NCBI GenBank assembly: GCA_028571685.1
Contig: CM053146.1
Span: forward strand, 63,335,431 to 63,399,430
Reading direction: 5' to 3'
DNA from: Heterohyrax brucei
Taxonomy: Eukaryota; Chordata; Mammalia; Hyracoidea; Procaviidae
Length of the DNA: 64,000 bases
Positions within the stretch are counted from its first letter, which is position 1, and each line of letters begins with the position of its first letter. Shown here piece after piece: positions 46,350 to 58,109 of this stretch. The notes below the pieces were generated by a model. The model searched no databases. It saw only the letters and a program-made list of their open reading frames with translations, and had not been told where the DNA came from. A program made the position numbers and the translations under genes.

Positions 46350-47480
46350 CCTCAGTATTTATTATTTATAGTGTTTGTCACTTTGTCCCATAAAGTCACA
46401 TTTCCATTTGGACTGTATCCTTCAGTTGTATCCTTCAGCCCGAAAAACTTCCCTTTAACCTTTCCTTGTGTTGCAGGTATGCTAGCAAAAAATTTTGTAT
46501 TCTCCTTATCTGAAAATACTTTTGTTTCACTGATTTTAAGAGAATTTTTGCTAGATATAAAATTCAGGGTCAACAGGTATCTTTCTTTTTTCCTCCTGAG
46601 CTTTTTAAAAATGCCATTCGTTGTCTTTAATTTTTTGCTAGATATAAAATTCGAGGTCGACAGGTATCTTTGTTTTTTCCTCCTAGTGTTTTTAAAAATG
46701 GCATTTGTTGTCTATATCTCCGTAATTTCTAATAAGATATCAGCCAGCATTTTTTTTTCCCATTGTATACTGTGTCTCCTCTGGCTGCTTTTTAGATTTT
46801 TCTCTTTATCTTCTGTTTCCACCATTTAACCTATGTTGAGCTTCATTGAGATTCTTAAACTACTGTAGGTTTATGATTTTCACCAAAATTTGCAATTTTC
46901 AACCGTTATTTCTTTCATCTTTTTTCTGCCAGACATTCTTTTTCTGCCCCTTCTGAGATTCAAATTAAATGTATGATAAACTGCTTAATATTATCCCTCA
47001 AGATACTGAATTTTTACTGTTTTATTTCATGTTTTTCTCTATATTCTTCAGATGGTTAGACACATTTTTATTGAATTTTCACATTTTCTGTGTTTTCTTT
47101 TGCAGTCTTCAGCATGCTGTTAAGCCTATCCCATGATTCTTTTTTTATTTCAGTTACTTGTACCTGATTTTTTTCTCATAGTTTAATTCATTTGATGAGA
47201 AGCCCCATGTGTTCACACCATATGTCTATCTTTTCCTGGAAGTCTTTGAACACATTTACAATAACCATTTTAACATCCTCCTGCTAATTCCAACATCTAG
47301 ACTGTGTCTGGGTCCATTCCTGTTAGGTCCATTCCTTTTTTCTCCTTGGAAAGTCAGATTTTCCTGCTTCTTCTGGTGTTCAGTAATTTTAAGTTATGTT
47401 GTGACTGTGGTAGATAATACGTTGTAAAAACTCTGGATTATTTTGGCTTTTGTTTGGGCAGACAGTTTAATTACTGACAA
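46350..47480 (-). mobile_element. L1-like antisense remnant, T-rich
   Basis: CCAGACATTCTTTTTCTGCC, GATTCAAATTAAATGTATGA, CTCTATATTCTTCAGATGGT and TGCTAATTCCAACATCTAG follow the order of an antisense L1M-type internal sequence. The + strand open frame at 46371-46829 over part of it is a product of low-complexity bases, not a gene. Confidence 0.45.
46545..46715. repeat. Tandem duplication, about 87 bp, two units
   Basis: TTTTTGCTAGATATAAAATT starts both units, at 46545 and about 46632. Both continue through ACAGGTATCTTT, TTTTTTCCTCCT and TTTTTAAAAATG to GTTGTCT. Confidence 0.88.
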
Positions 47481-47750
47481 ATCCTTTGGATCCCATGAAG
47501 GTAGGTTTTGTTCTTTGTTGGAACATGTCAATGTCAGATTTATTGTTAGTCATAGAGCATGAACCTTATTCAAAGCCTTTTTGCAATCGTCACTAAGTTC
47601 CTGAGGTCGTCACTCTGACTGGACTGATGTCAGCATCACCCAGCACTAGCATCTGTCCAGCTTTCAGTTTTGCTGCAAGTAACATAGCATGGACCTGTAC
47701 AGGTACCCTACACAGGTGCTTCCCAGCCGTCACCTGAGAGGCACTTTATT

Positions 47751-50700
47751 CTTGTTAGGTGTCATTAGACCCTGTGCACAACAGAGTGAAGCACTGTATG
47801 GTCCTGTTTCATCAGAATCCTCATTCTGCTTGAGCTAATTATTGCAGCCACTGTATCAGTCCATCTCATTGAAGCTCTTCCTCTTTTACAGTGATTCTCT
47901 TCTTTACCAACCATGATGTCCTTCTCTTAATAATATGTGCAAAATATGTGAGATATAGTCTTGCCATTCTTGCTTCTAAGGAATATTCTGCTTGTATTTG
48001 TTCCAAAACAGATTTTGTTCATTCTTTTGGCATTCTAATGCTATATTCAGTCTTCTTCACAACGCAGTTCAAAGGTGTCAATTGTTTGGTCTTCTTTATT
48101 CATCATAAAGCTTTTGCATGTATATCAGGTGATGGAAAACACCATGGCTTGCTTCAGTTCTCCTTTAGTCTTCAAGGTGACATCTTTGTTTTTAACACTC
48201 TAAAGAGGTCTTTAGTAGCTGGTGTGCCTAATGAAGTGCATCTTTTGATTTCTTGAGTGCTGCTTCCATGGGTGTTGATTGTAGATCCAAATAAAACAAA
48301 ATCCTTGACAACTTCTGTCTTTTCTCCATTTACTGTTACGTTGCTTATTGGTCCAGTTGTGGGGATTTTTGTTTTCTTTATTTTGAAGTGTAATCCATAC
48401 TGGAGGTTGGTGTCCTTGATCTTCATCAGTCAGTGCTTCAAGTCCTGTTCACTGTCAGCAAGCAGAGTTGTCATCTGCATAATACAGGCTGTTAATGAGT
48501 CTTCCTCCAACCCTGATGCCTCTTTCTTCTTCATATAGTCCAGCATCTTTGATTATTAGCTCATAATCCAGATTGAATAAGTAGTTGTAAAAGGATGCCC
48601 ACCTTTTCTGACTTTAGACTATGTAGCTTCCTCTCATTCTGTTCAAATAGCTACGTCTTGCTCTGTTTACGGGTTCCTTATGAGCACAGTTGAGTGCTCT
48701 GGAATTCCCATTCTTTGCAATGTTATCCATAATTTGTTATGATCCACAGGGTTGACTGCCTTTGCACAGTCGTGAAACAGAAGTAAACATCTTTCTGGTA
48801 GTCTCTGCTTGCAGCCAGAATCTATCTGACAACTAGCAGTGATGTCCATGTTTCCATGTCCTCTTCTGAATCTGGCTTGAGTTTCTGGTAGTTCTCTGTT
48901 GATACACTACTGCAGCTGTTTTAGTTGATCTTCAACAAAATTTACTTGTGTGTGATATTAATAATCTTGTTCAGTGATTTCCACAATCAGCTGAATCACC
49001 TTTCTTGGGAATAGGCATAAATATCAGTCTCTTCATGTCAGTTGGCCAGGTAGCCGTCTTCCAAATTTCCTGGCATAAATGTGTGAGCACTTCCAGCACT
49101 GCATCTGTTTGTTGAAACATCTCTGTTAGTATCTTCATTTTCTGCAGCCTTGTTTTTTGCAGCTTGAACTTCATTGCAGCTTGAACTTCTTCCTTCAGTA
49201 CCATTAGTTCCTGATCATATGCTACCTCCTGAAATAGTTGAGTGTCAACCAATTCTTTTCAGAATAGTGACTCTGTGTATTCCTTCCATCTTCTTTTGAT
49301 GCTTCCTGCCTCGTTTAATTTTTTCCCTGCAGAAACCTTCACTACTGCAACTCAGGGCTTAAGTTTTCTCTTCAATTCTTTCACCTTGAGAAATGCCAAA
49401 TATATTCTTCTCTTTTGGTTTTCTATTTCCAGGTCTTTGTACAGTCATTACAATACTCTGCTGTCTTCTCAAGCCACCCTTTGAAAACTTCTGCTCAGCT
49501 TTTTTACTTCATCATTTCTTCCTTTCACTTTAGCTGTTCAGCATTCAAAACTAATTTTTAGAGATTTTTCTGACATTGATGTTGACCTTCTCTCTTTCCC
49601 ATCTGTTTAATGACTCCTTGCTTTTTTCATGTATGATGTCCTTCGTCATTCCATAACTCATGTGGTCTTTGTTTATTATTGTTTAGTGTATCAGATCTGT
49701 TATTGAAATAGTCTCTAAATTCAGGTGGGGTGTACTCGACGTCATACTTTTGCTGTGATAAACTTATTCTCATTTTTTTCAGTTTCAGCTTGAACTTGCA
49801 TCTGAGCAAATGATGGTCTGTTCCACCGTTAGCTCCTGGCGTTGTTCCAACTGATGATATTGAGTTATTCCATTGTCTTTTTACACAGAAATAGTCAATT
49901 TGATTCCTGTGTATTCCACCTGGCGAGGCCCATGTGTATAGTCACCGTTTATGTTGGTGGAAAAAGGTATTTGCAATGTGAAGAAGTCTTTGATCTTGAC
50001 AAATTCTGTCCTATGATTGGCTTTATAATTTCTGTCACCAAGACCATATTTTCCAACTACCAATCCTTCTTTGTTTCCAGCTTTTGCATTCCAATCACTA
50101 GTAATTATCAATGCATCCTGACTGCATGTTTGATCAATTTCAGATTTGCAGTGGTTGGGGAAAATCTTCAGTTTCTTCATCTTCAACCTTAATGGTTGGT
50201 GTATAAATCTGAATAATCATTATATTAATTGGTCTTCCTTTTGGACATATGGATATTATCCTATCATTGACAGGGTTGTACTTCAGAATAGATCTGTAAG
50301 TGTTCTTTTTGATGATGAATGTAATACCATTTCTCATCAAGTTGTCATTCCTGTCATAGTAGATCATGATTGTCTGACTTAAAATAGCCAACACTAGTCC
50401 ATTTCAGCTCACTAATATCTAGGATATTGTTTATGTAGTGTGTTTCCTTTTTTGACACTTTCCAATTTTCCTGGATTCATGCTTCATACATTCTACATTT
50501 CTGTCATTAATGGGTGTTTACAGCTGTTCCTTTTCTTCTTGAGTCTTGCCATATCAGCAAATAAAGGTCCCAAAAGCTTGACTGCATCCACGTCGTGAAG
50601 ATCAGCTGTCTGCCCTAGTGTCGTAGTGCCTACAAATTCTGCTGCTAAGCAAAAGGTCACAGTTGAAATCTACTGGCTGTTCCTTGGAAACCCTATGGGG

Positions 50701-51056
50701 TAGTTCTGCTCTGTCCACTAGGGTCGCTCTGAGTTGGAACTGATGGATGGCACTGAACAACAACAACTTTGAGGAAGCAGGTCTTCCCCAGACTTATTTA
50801 GAATACATTTCAACCTGCAGGGCTCTTTTTCCAGTATTATATTAGACAAAGCTCTGCTGCAATTTCAGCAGAATTTTTCACTGACTCTTTTCAGAAGTAG
50901 ACCCCTGTGGGTACTTCTTACGAGTCTTTCTTAGTCTGGAAGCACCACTGAAACTGATCCACCATGAATCACCCTGCTCATGTTTGAATACTGGTGGCAT
51001 AGTTTCTGTCATTACAGCAATACTGAAGCTCTCAGAATATGACAAACTGACAGATG
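47751..51056 (-). mobile_element. RTE-class LINE, near full length, antisense, split by an AfroSINE
   Basis: About 3.1 kb of RTE sequence, excluding the nested SINE. Minus-strand pieces include reverse transcriptase around 48667-48849 (CLLLFHDCAKAVNPVDHNKL and WITLQRMGIPEHSTVL) and endonuclease around 49881-50394 (IIQIYTPTIKVEDEETEDF, then DALIITSDWNAKAGNKEGLV). The 5' region continues past the SINE to about 51056 (GAATATGACAAACTGACAGA), paralleling the end of the copy at 25144-28148. It is broken by stops and frameshifts. Confidence 0.85.
50609..50767 (+). mobile_element. AfroSINE nested in RTE LINE
   Basis: CCCTAGTGTCGTAGTGCC, CTGCTGCTAAGCAAAAGGTC, TCCTTGGAAACCCTATGGGG and GGGTCGCTCTGAGTTGGAAC, ending in GGCACTGAACAACAACAAC. 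The (AAC)n end is the same kind as the RTE tail. Confidence 0.9.
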
Positions 51057-51884
51057 CTTTGAGGGCAGCCCATGTAGACTTCTGTCATCCCTTCTCATAG
51101 CTTCCTCCTCTGGCACCCTGCCCTACAAATTCCAAAGAGCTTAGCATTCCAAAATTGTAGCCCCTCCTTCTTCAGTTCATTGAGTGCATCGTGCCCTAGT
51201 TGGGCTCAGCTCCCTCTACTGGGAAGTGCCCCAGGCAGGAAGCCAGGTGAATATGTGGCCCCTTGGGTGTTTCTGTCCTCTTAAAGACTATGTTCTTCTG
51301 TCACGTGTTGCCTAAAAAAGTTTTCCTCATGAATGTCATCCAGTTCTATCGTTTTTCATGGTGGGAGGGCAAGTTTACTACCAATTACTCTGTTGCAACT
51401 GGAAACAGAATTCTGGACTTAGATTTTAATGGAGTAAATCCTGGCAGCCTTTGATACCAGCCAGCCAGCCTGTCAATCAATAGCAGTAATTCTGAAGGAA
51501 TTTTCTCTGGTTAACTTAAAGTGTATGCAAACCAAGCATAACTGCCCACCCCCAGCTGGTACCCTTCTTTTGCTTTGCCAGGCCATCATGACACCTAGGG
51601 ATGTCAGGATATCTTGACCATTACTATGTCATTTAAAGTAACAAAAATGTCAGTATGTAAATGACAGTCATCAAAGAAAAGTTTGGTCACACTGTTTATT
51701 ACAGCCCAATAGTTTTTGTACCTATTTGCATCAGAAGTGGTTAACATGGCTTCAGGGCATAAAAGGGAACGTATTCCAAAGAATGTCACTGTAGTTATAA
51801 ATCTTGATATTTATTTGCTTATTCATAGCTCATTTCTCAGGAATGGTAAAAATTAATAAGACATCTGTGTCATAATTCAACATT

Positions 51885-52110
51885 TTTTAAATATTTTAAT
51901 ACTCGTCATCACATTTAATCGTTTTAGCCAACCTATGAAGAAAGTAGAAATGATGGTTACATTTTTTCTACTTTATATATGGGAAAACTGGAGCACCAAC
52001 TAATTGACTCATTTTCAAAATCATGTAATAATTGACAAAGCTAAGACTTAAAGCCAGGCAGTCTAATTCCAAATTCTGTGCATTATCTGCTGTGTTGTTT
52101 TGACTCTTTT
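51885..52110 (-). repeat. MIR SINE, antisense
   Basis: CAACCTATGAAGAAAGTAGA, ATATGGGAAAACTGGAGCAC, AAAGCCAGGCAGTCTAATTC and GTGCATTATCTGCTGTG match the reverse complement of MIR. Confidence 0.7.
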
Positions 52111-52659
52111 GGCATTTGCTGTATTCTTCATGTTTGTTAATGATTATTTCCTCCAGTTTACCATCCAGCATGTTCCTGAAGCTGGAACTCTCAATCTCAC
52201 CCTTGACTTCAGTTTCTGTAAGATCACCTGGCTGCTATGCAAAGAATGGATTTGGGAACAGAAGTGATATTTGAGGCTGAGAGAACACACATAAAACTAA
52301 TAGGGTGATTTTTAGATGGAGTAATTGGAGAGATATGGTTTATATTAAATATTTTTGAGGTAACCAACAAAGTTTGCTGATGGATTAGATGAGGAAGATA
52401 AGAGAAAGAAATCAAGGATGACCATTTTGTTTCAAGGAACTCTGTGGATTACAGTGTTAATAGTATGCTTGCTACCTGACTTTTCTGGCTTTAGTACATT
52501 CTCTACTTAGCCACTGGAGTTGTCTTCCCAGATAAATGTGGTCATTTTAACACTGTCTCACTTTGGTGCTTTAAAGCCTCCATTAGCTTTCTGGTCTTTG
52601 TACATACGGTTCATATGTAAACAGCCTGGCTTTAACTAACCTATACTCTGAGTTACTAA

Positions 52660-52795
52660 TCCCAGAGTTGTTATCTCTATGCAGCGGTATTTAATAGTTT
52701 CTGTTTCATAGAACAACAGTAAAGGTAGATGAGGCTGTGCCTGGAAAGCTGTTAGCACAGTGCCTGATACGGAGGAAACTCAATCAATAGTAACT
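52660..52795 (+). repeat. MIR 3' fragment
   Basis: GTTAGCACAGTGCCTGATAC follows a decayed MIR-like stretch. Confidence 0.5.
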
Positions 52796-53340
52796 CTTCT
52801 GAGAGTACTTGGCTTGGCTCTGAGCTTGGCATAAAAGACCGGTACACATACCCATGTCTATTCAGTGTTTGTATCTATAGCACATAGTCTGGAGCCCTAA
52901 CGAAAATTCAGGAAATATGTATTTGAACAAGTGGTATGTACGTGTGTGTGTGCCGATCTGTAATGACCTGCCCCTTTGCAGTGAACTAGGAAGTTAGTAT
53001 CTGAAACTTTCCTGGACCAAGAGAAACTCTGGGACTTTAAAAACAGAGCAATAAAATTATCAGCAGGTTATTAATCTTAAAGCTGTGTTTTAAAAGTTTA
53101 CTCAGCATTAATTCAATTTTTGATTAACAGTTAACTTTATTTTGCAATCAAGGTTTACCCATTTGTTGTTACTGAGCCATTTTCTAAGAAACTGGTCTTC
53201 ACGTCATATAAGCATCAATTCACATTTAACAAGGATTGCAGACAGTGGGCCAATCTAATGACATCAGTACATTTTGACATTCATCATGACCTAAAAAAAG
53301 TCTGTGTGCAGCATGATTGTATACTCTTTGTACGAAAAAT

Positions 53341-53548
53341 GGTATGGCGTAGTGGTTGAGGAGACAGACTCTGAAGGCAGACTGCTTGAGTTCACATCTT
53401 GCTCTGCATTCAGTATCCCTGTTATTTTAGGAAAGTTAACCTGTCTGCCTAAACTTCCAGATCTGTATGTAAGGTTGCTATAATAGTAAATTATGTAATA
53501 CTGTTACTAAAATACTGTCTGGCACAGAATAGGTGCTTGTGAAATAGA
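53341..53548 (+). repeat. MIR SINE
   Basis: ATGGCGTAGTGGTTGAGGAG, GACTCTGAAGGCAGACTGCT, GAGTTCACATCTTGCTCTGC and CTGTCTGGCACAGAATAGGT run in MIR order. Confidence 0.8.
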
Positions 53549-53732
53549 CAGTTCTATTTGGTAATAATCCAATTTTATAATTACATTCCATACACATATA
53601 TGTGCACATATTTGTACACATATGTAGATAAAAGGCCAGTGGAAAAAGTCAGCTGTGTTTTTCTCTGGGTTACTGGTAAAGTAGATCTCTCTGTTTCTCT
53701 GTCTGATATTAAACAGCAACAATAAATGTTAA

Positions 53733-53897
53733 TGGAAACCGTGGTGGTATAGTGAGTTAAGTGCTACATCTGCTAACCAAAAGGTCATCAGTTCAAATCT
53801 ACCAGGTAGTCCTTGGAAACTCTATGGGGCAGTTCTGTTCTGACCTCTAGGGTCACTATGAGTCGGACCCAGCTCAACGGCAGTGGGTCGTTGGTTG
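53733..53897 (+). mobile_element. AfroSINE-type SINE
   Basis: TGGAAACCGTGGTGGTATAG, GCTAACCAAAAGGTCATCAG, TCCTTGGAAACTCTATGGGG and GGGTCACTATGAGTCGGACC. Confidence 0.92.
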
Positions 53898-54380
53898 TAT
53901 AAATGTTATGCTTTCAAAAATCATTGCACATACAGTATGTGAGATTTCTAGGCTGACGCCTGCTCTATTTCTACCACCCCTTCTTTCAGTCTCCTCAGGT
54001 ATGCTATCTCAGTCAAGGTGTATTTGTTTACCTGTGCCTTGCACCTGCAATTTTCTTACATCAGTAGAGAGGCATGAAAATAGAATCAGGAGGAAAACTA
54101 GAATGGAAGAGTTACCTGTGTTAAGAATTTTCTTTGTTCCCCTGAATCTCTTTCTGTGCATCTGTGCATCTGTGCATCATGATTTCTTTAAGATCATAAG
54201 TATATGAGACTCTATAATATGTTCATCAGGGTAAAAAATGATATTTTTATATGTGTGGATATTTATAGCTTCCAATTTCTTGTCTCAGCTGAGCTGTTTT
54301 TCCTGTAACAAATGTTTTGTTCAGCATAGTCAGTTAAAACCCAGAGCCTTCCTTTCTGAAGCCATGTTTGTCTTGCACAG

Positions 54381-54513
54381 GGAGTTTGCCTGGCGTGACC
54401 CTGAGCTGCCTGAGGTCATTCACATGCTGCAGCACCAGTTCCCATCAGTGCAGGCCAATGCCGCGGCCTACCTGCAGCACCTGTGCTTCGGTGACAACAA
54501 AGTGAAAATGGAG
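54381..54513 (+). CDS. PKP4: PKP4 exon, start of the armadillo domain ([16 protein letters not shown]...)
   Basis: The acceptor is TTGTCTTGCACAG and the donor is ATGGAG|GTACAG. The first base completes the Arg codon of the previous exon, giving [20 protein letters not shown], then [19 protein letters not shown] and NKVKME. This is the first armadillo repeat of plakophilin-4, about residues 522-565. It shows the family pattern of helix 2 and 3 residues ([12 protein letters not shown]). Armadillo repeats of this family form the superhelix that binds the juxtamembrane part of cadherin tails. The exon is 133 nt (phase 2 to phase 0). The open frame begins at 54238 in intron, but the true coding start is set by the acceptor. 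Confidence 0.97.
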
Positions 54514-55558
54514 GTACAGGACCCAGCCCCTGAGTGACTCAGGCAACAGTGCCAGATGCAATGCATGGGCTTTTCTAAGAAAGTACTTTGATAACCAATT
54601 TGATACCAGATATTATTTTTTACTTCTTAGCTGTGCATTTCAGGATTTTTCAGGGAAAACTAGAAAGAGTATATTGCTTAGAGTGCTTTTAGCATTTTCA
54701 AATCGTGTTCACTTCATTAGCTTATTCATAAAACGTGAACAAAAATCAATGTAACCTGCATTTTAATGGGATTTTTGAAAAATCTATTAGAGAAGAATTA
54801 TAGTGTGCATTTAACTACAAGGCTCATGTATCTGGTCAAGCTGGTGCCTACATTTTAGTAAAGTTACAGGAGATTTATAGCCATTACAAATATAAAACAT
54901 ACAAGAATTTTTTTTCAGGTTTTTTTTGTTTGTTTTTGTGTTTTGGCATTTATAGAAATACAGCAATTCATTGGTTATTGACTAGCATTTTATAACATGC
55001 AGTTTCTTTTTTTAATGTATCAGGTCTTGTTCCCCCCTCTTTGCAGTGTCATACCGAACTGAAGCATTTATCAGCTTAGTATGTAAATCTCTGTACCCAT
55101 AAAGATAGATACAGTAAATAAAGCTCAGAAATAATCAATAATGTACTGATGAATTGACAAGTGCAAGAAAATTTAGAGTAGCCTAACAAACCAATTCTAG
55201 AAATTCAATGACCTCCATCAAAAAGTCTCTTGTGTGTTGCCTCTGGGCATGCATAAAGCTTTGTAGGGTTTGTGTAATTGTTTATTGCTCTCCTGATATG
55301 AAAGCATGATCACCCACATGTGTTTAGAGAGTGCTACCTGCATTTGCACATTCACCCACTGACGTCTCCATCCTTAAAACCATAAACTCAGGAAAGGAGC
55401 ATCATCTTGAAATGTCTTCTCAAATTTATAAAAGATGTATTATTTAAAAATTTTAAAGCAACCTTTTGAAATGATCTGTGGTTATCCATTTCCCTTGATC
55501 TTTCCATATTATGATTAATTACCTAACATGTTGGCCTGATGTCTAATTTTCATTCCAG
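54514..55558 (+). other. PKP4: PKP4 intron, 1.0 kb, phase 0
   Basis: GT-AG intron of 1045 bp between two armadillo exons. It is AT-rich and no repeat is recognised. Confidence 0.92.
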
Positions 55559-55772
55559 GTGTGTAGGCTGGGGGGGATCAAGCATCTGGTTGACCTTTTG
55601 GACCACAGAGTTTTGGAAGTTCAGAAGAATGCTTGTGGTGCTCTCCGAAACCTTGTTTTTGGCAAGTCCACAGATGAAAATAAAATAGCAATGAAAAATG
55701 TTGGTGGGATACCTGCTTTGTTGCGACTGTTGAGAAAATCTATTGATGCAGAAGTAAGGGAGCTTGTTACAG
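55559..55772 (+). CDS. PKP4: PKP4 armadillo-repeat exon ([18 protein letters not shown]...)
   Basis: The acceptor is TTTTCATTCCAG and the donor is TTACAG|GTATGT. The exon has 71 codons plus one base: [58 protein letters not shown] and [13 protein letters not shown]. This is a textbook armadillo repeat (GGI.HLV.LL....[13 protein letters not shown]) followed by the start of the next ([10 protein letters not shown]). It corresponds to about residues 566-637 of plakophilin-4. The next residues, expected to begin GVLWNLSS, were not found in the remaining 8.2 kb, so the following exon lies beyond the window. Chance read-through of the donor adds a few residues ([12 protein letters not shown]) before a stop at 55810. 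Confidence 0.97.
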
Positions 55773-56055
55773 GTATGTACAGAATGTCATCTTGTGCTGA
55801 AGGAACTTGAATTCAAAACGGTCTACAATATACCACTGAGTAGTGGCATTGTCAGGGAATGACAAGTTCTTAGTGTAGACAGTGTTGCTCATAATCGTGT
55901 TGAAGGCTGAGTATAATTTAATGATTCAGAAGGCCTTTATAGTGCTAGAGTCATTTCTGTCAGGATCAGTTATTGTATTTTGTTAATGTGTGTCGGCTAA
56001 CAGAGATGTCTTACTCATGAAAGGCTGCATAAGTCATCCACTCTTACACGTTCTG

Positions 56056-56222
56056 TGGAAACCTTGGTGACGTAGTGGTTAAGAGTCCAGCTGCTAACCG
56101 AAAGGTCAGCAGTTTAAATCCATCAGGCATTCCTTGGAAACTGTATGGGGCAATTGTACTCTGTCCTATATGGTCACTGTGAATTGGAATGGAATTCATA
56201 GCAACCAGTTTGGTTTGGTTTA
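56056..56222 (+). mobile_element. AfroSINE-type SINE
   Basis: TGGAAACCTTGGTGACGTAG, CAGCTGCTAACCGAAAGGTC and TCCTTGGAAACTGTATGGGG, with a TTTGGTTTGGTTT tail. Confidence 0.92.
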
Positions 56223-56339
56223 TTACATATTCTGTATTAAATTAACTTGTTTTACATAGATTGGAATTCCTTTATTATAAAAACAAAATGTGCTTTATGA
56301 ATTGGTAACCTCTGCTTCAGGTCAGCCAGTGTCTGAGTG

Positions 56340-56900
56340 CCTGGTTGTATTCCTAGACGCTTTCCTTGGCACTGGCAATATGTAGATGAATTAAAACCCA
56401 GACCCTGCGTTCATGTAGTACTAGGCTAGGGAGGAGTGCAGGTAGCCTGTGAATTGCAGCAGCAAGTGCTATGAGTTAGCAGGGATTGAGCTAGGAGCAC
56501 AGAACACGGGGAGAAAGGTCCCCTGGTCCATGTGAAACCTACGATGCCTTAATGGATGAGGAAGCATTGGTCAAGTAAGCAGGGGAGAGATTTCCAGTCC
56601 CAAATAGAGGCTCAGGGTCTGCATGGCATGTGAGGTAGGAACTCTGAGGTGGAAACAGGGAGAGCTGCTTTGGCATGAAACTCACTGGAGCGAAACAAAG
56701 CCATAGAACGATGTAGGCCTAGTTTGCAGAACCTTTATGAAGAAATTACTCATTTACCACATGCAATAGGATGTATTGTAGGACAGGACAGTGATCAGTT
56801 TGGGCTTTTAAATGTGTCCTTCCAGCAGTCAGCAAGAAAGATGATTGACTTGCAGGAGACAGGCCTACTGTCAGAGAGGCCAATGAGGGGATCACTGTTC
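56340..56900 (+). repeat. L2-like LINE remnant
   Basis: CCTTGGCACTGGCAATATGT, GACCCTGCGTTCATGTAG, GCAGCAAGTGCTATGAGTTA and CAGCAGTCAGCAAGAAAG resemble the L2 3' half. Edges are unclear. Confidence 0.5.
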
Positions 56901-57184
56901 TGGAGATGACACCTTGAACTGTGTCAGGGATACAAAGGAAGGGATCAGGGTTGGGGTAAAGGAAACACAGGGGAGAGAAATAGGGCATGGTGATCAGATG
57001 TGGGGAGTGAGAGACAGAAGAATTGATGCTCACTTGTCTTGAGAGAGACTGTGAAACTCATAGTGCCAGCTAGGTTCTACATACTCAGGATTGAGATGAG
57101 GGGATGAATCCATTGAAGGGTGAACTGATGACAGCATCCTTGCAGTAGAGAACTAGTGGGGGAAATCTAAGCATTTGTTGGCCA

Positions 57185-57620
57185 AAAAATGGTTAAATAG
57201 ATTTTAGCACATTCACATAACAAAACTATATGATGTGTGGAGAGAGAGAGAAGTTAAAATCAGTGTATTAGGGCTAAATATAACAATATTAGAATAATCT
57301 CAGAAAACATTTCCAGCATTATAGATGCAACATAATGCCATGTGTTTAAAGTTTATAAATAAGCAAGTTGAGACTAAATTATTTTTGAGTGCATGCACCT
57401 GCAATAAAAAGTTAGCTGTTTTAATTAGAATGATGAAAAACAGATTCAGGATAGTGGTTACCTCTGAAGAGGAAGAAAGGAAAACAGGATTGAGAAGCAT
57501 AATCTACCTCTATTTCTTTAAAGAGAAATCTGAAACAAATAAAGCCAAATTTTAATATTTATCAAAGTTGAATGGTGAGTACCTGGGTCTTTGTTTTTTA
57601 TTTTCTTTCTTATTTTTCTG
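57185..57620 (+). mobile_element. L1M-like 3' region, sense
   Basis: AAAATGGTTAAATAGATTTT, CAGGATAGTGGTTACCTCTG and a following T-rich stretch match the sense order of L1M 3' sequence. Confidence 0.55.
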
Positions 57621-58109
57621 TGCTTAAATACTCACCTTGAAATGTTTTAAATATGACTCTTCCCATTCCTCACTGGCTTCAACTACCAAATCAGTGCTGT
57701 TGATCTCGCCAGATATAATTCAGTAACATTTAAAAAGTAGTAAACCATGGTAAATCTAATATTTAAGGAAACATCAACCTTCTCATAAGGTGTAAAAAAG
57801 TCCAGCATTAATAATATTCTGTATGCCAAGTAAGGTATGAAATTTAAGTACCAGAAATAAAGTACACTTTACAAATAACTTTAAACTCTGGAATGGAATG
57901 CCTGCCTTAATGTATTTCCAAAATTGATGCTGCAACACCTAAGTTACATCTAAGTTAAAGCTTCATCATATTGATTTATTAGTGTGTGTTTCCTATTTGT
58001 AAAAAGACTTTGAGGCACTTCACACTCTCACACGAAAAAATAAATTATAAGTATATATACGTACATATGTGTATGGATGTACATATTAATTAAATGGAAA
58101 CTTAAGACA

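Larger units (their letters stand above)
44561..54380 (+). other. PKP4: PKP4 intron, 9.8 kb, GC-AG, phase 2
   Basis: This intron begins GCAAGT and ends TTGCACAG. It contains a T-rich antisense LINE-like stretch (46350-47480), a near full-length antisense RTE (47751-51056) with an AfroSINE inside it, MIR copies near 51885-52110, 52660-52795 and 53341-53548, and an AfroSINE at 53733-53897. Nothing is recognised in 44570-46040 or 51060-51880. Confidence 0.9.

Noticed and set aside
46371..46829. 152-codon + strand open frame
   Set aside because: It lies in T-rich antisense LINE-like sequence with an internal tandem duplication. The product is Phe/Leu-rich low complexity and there is no splice or start context.
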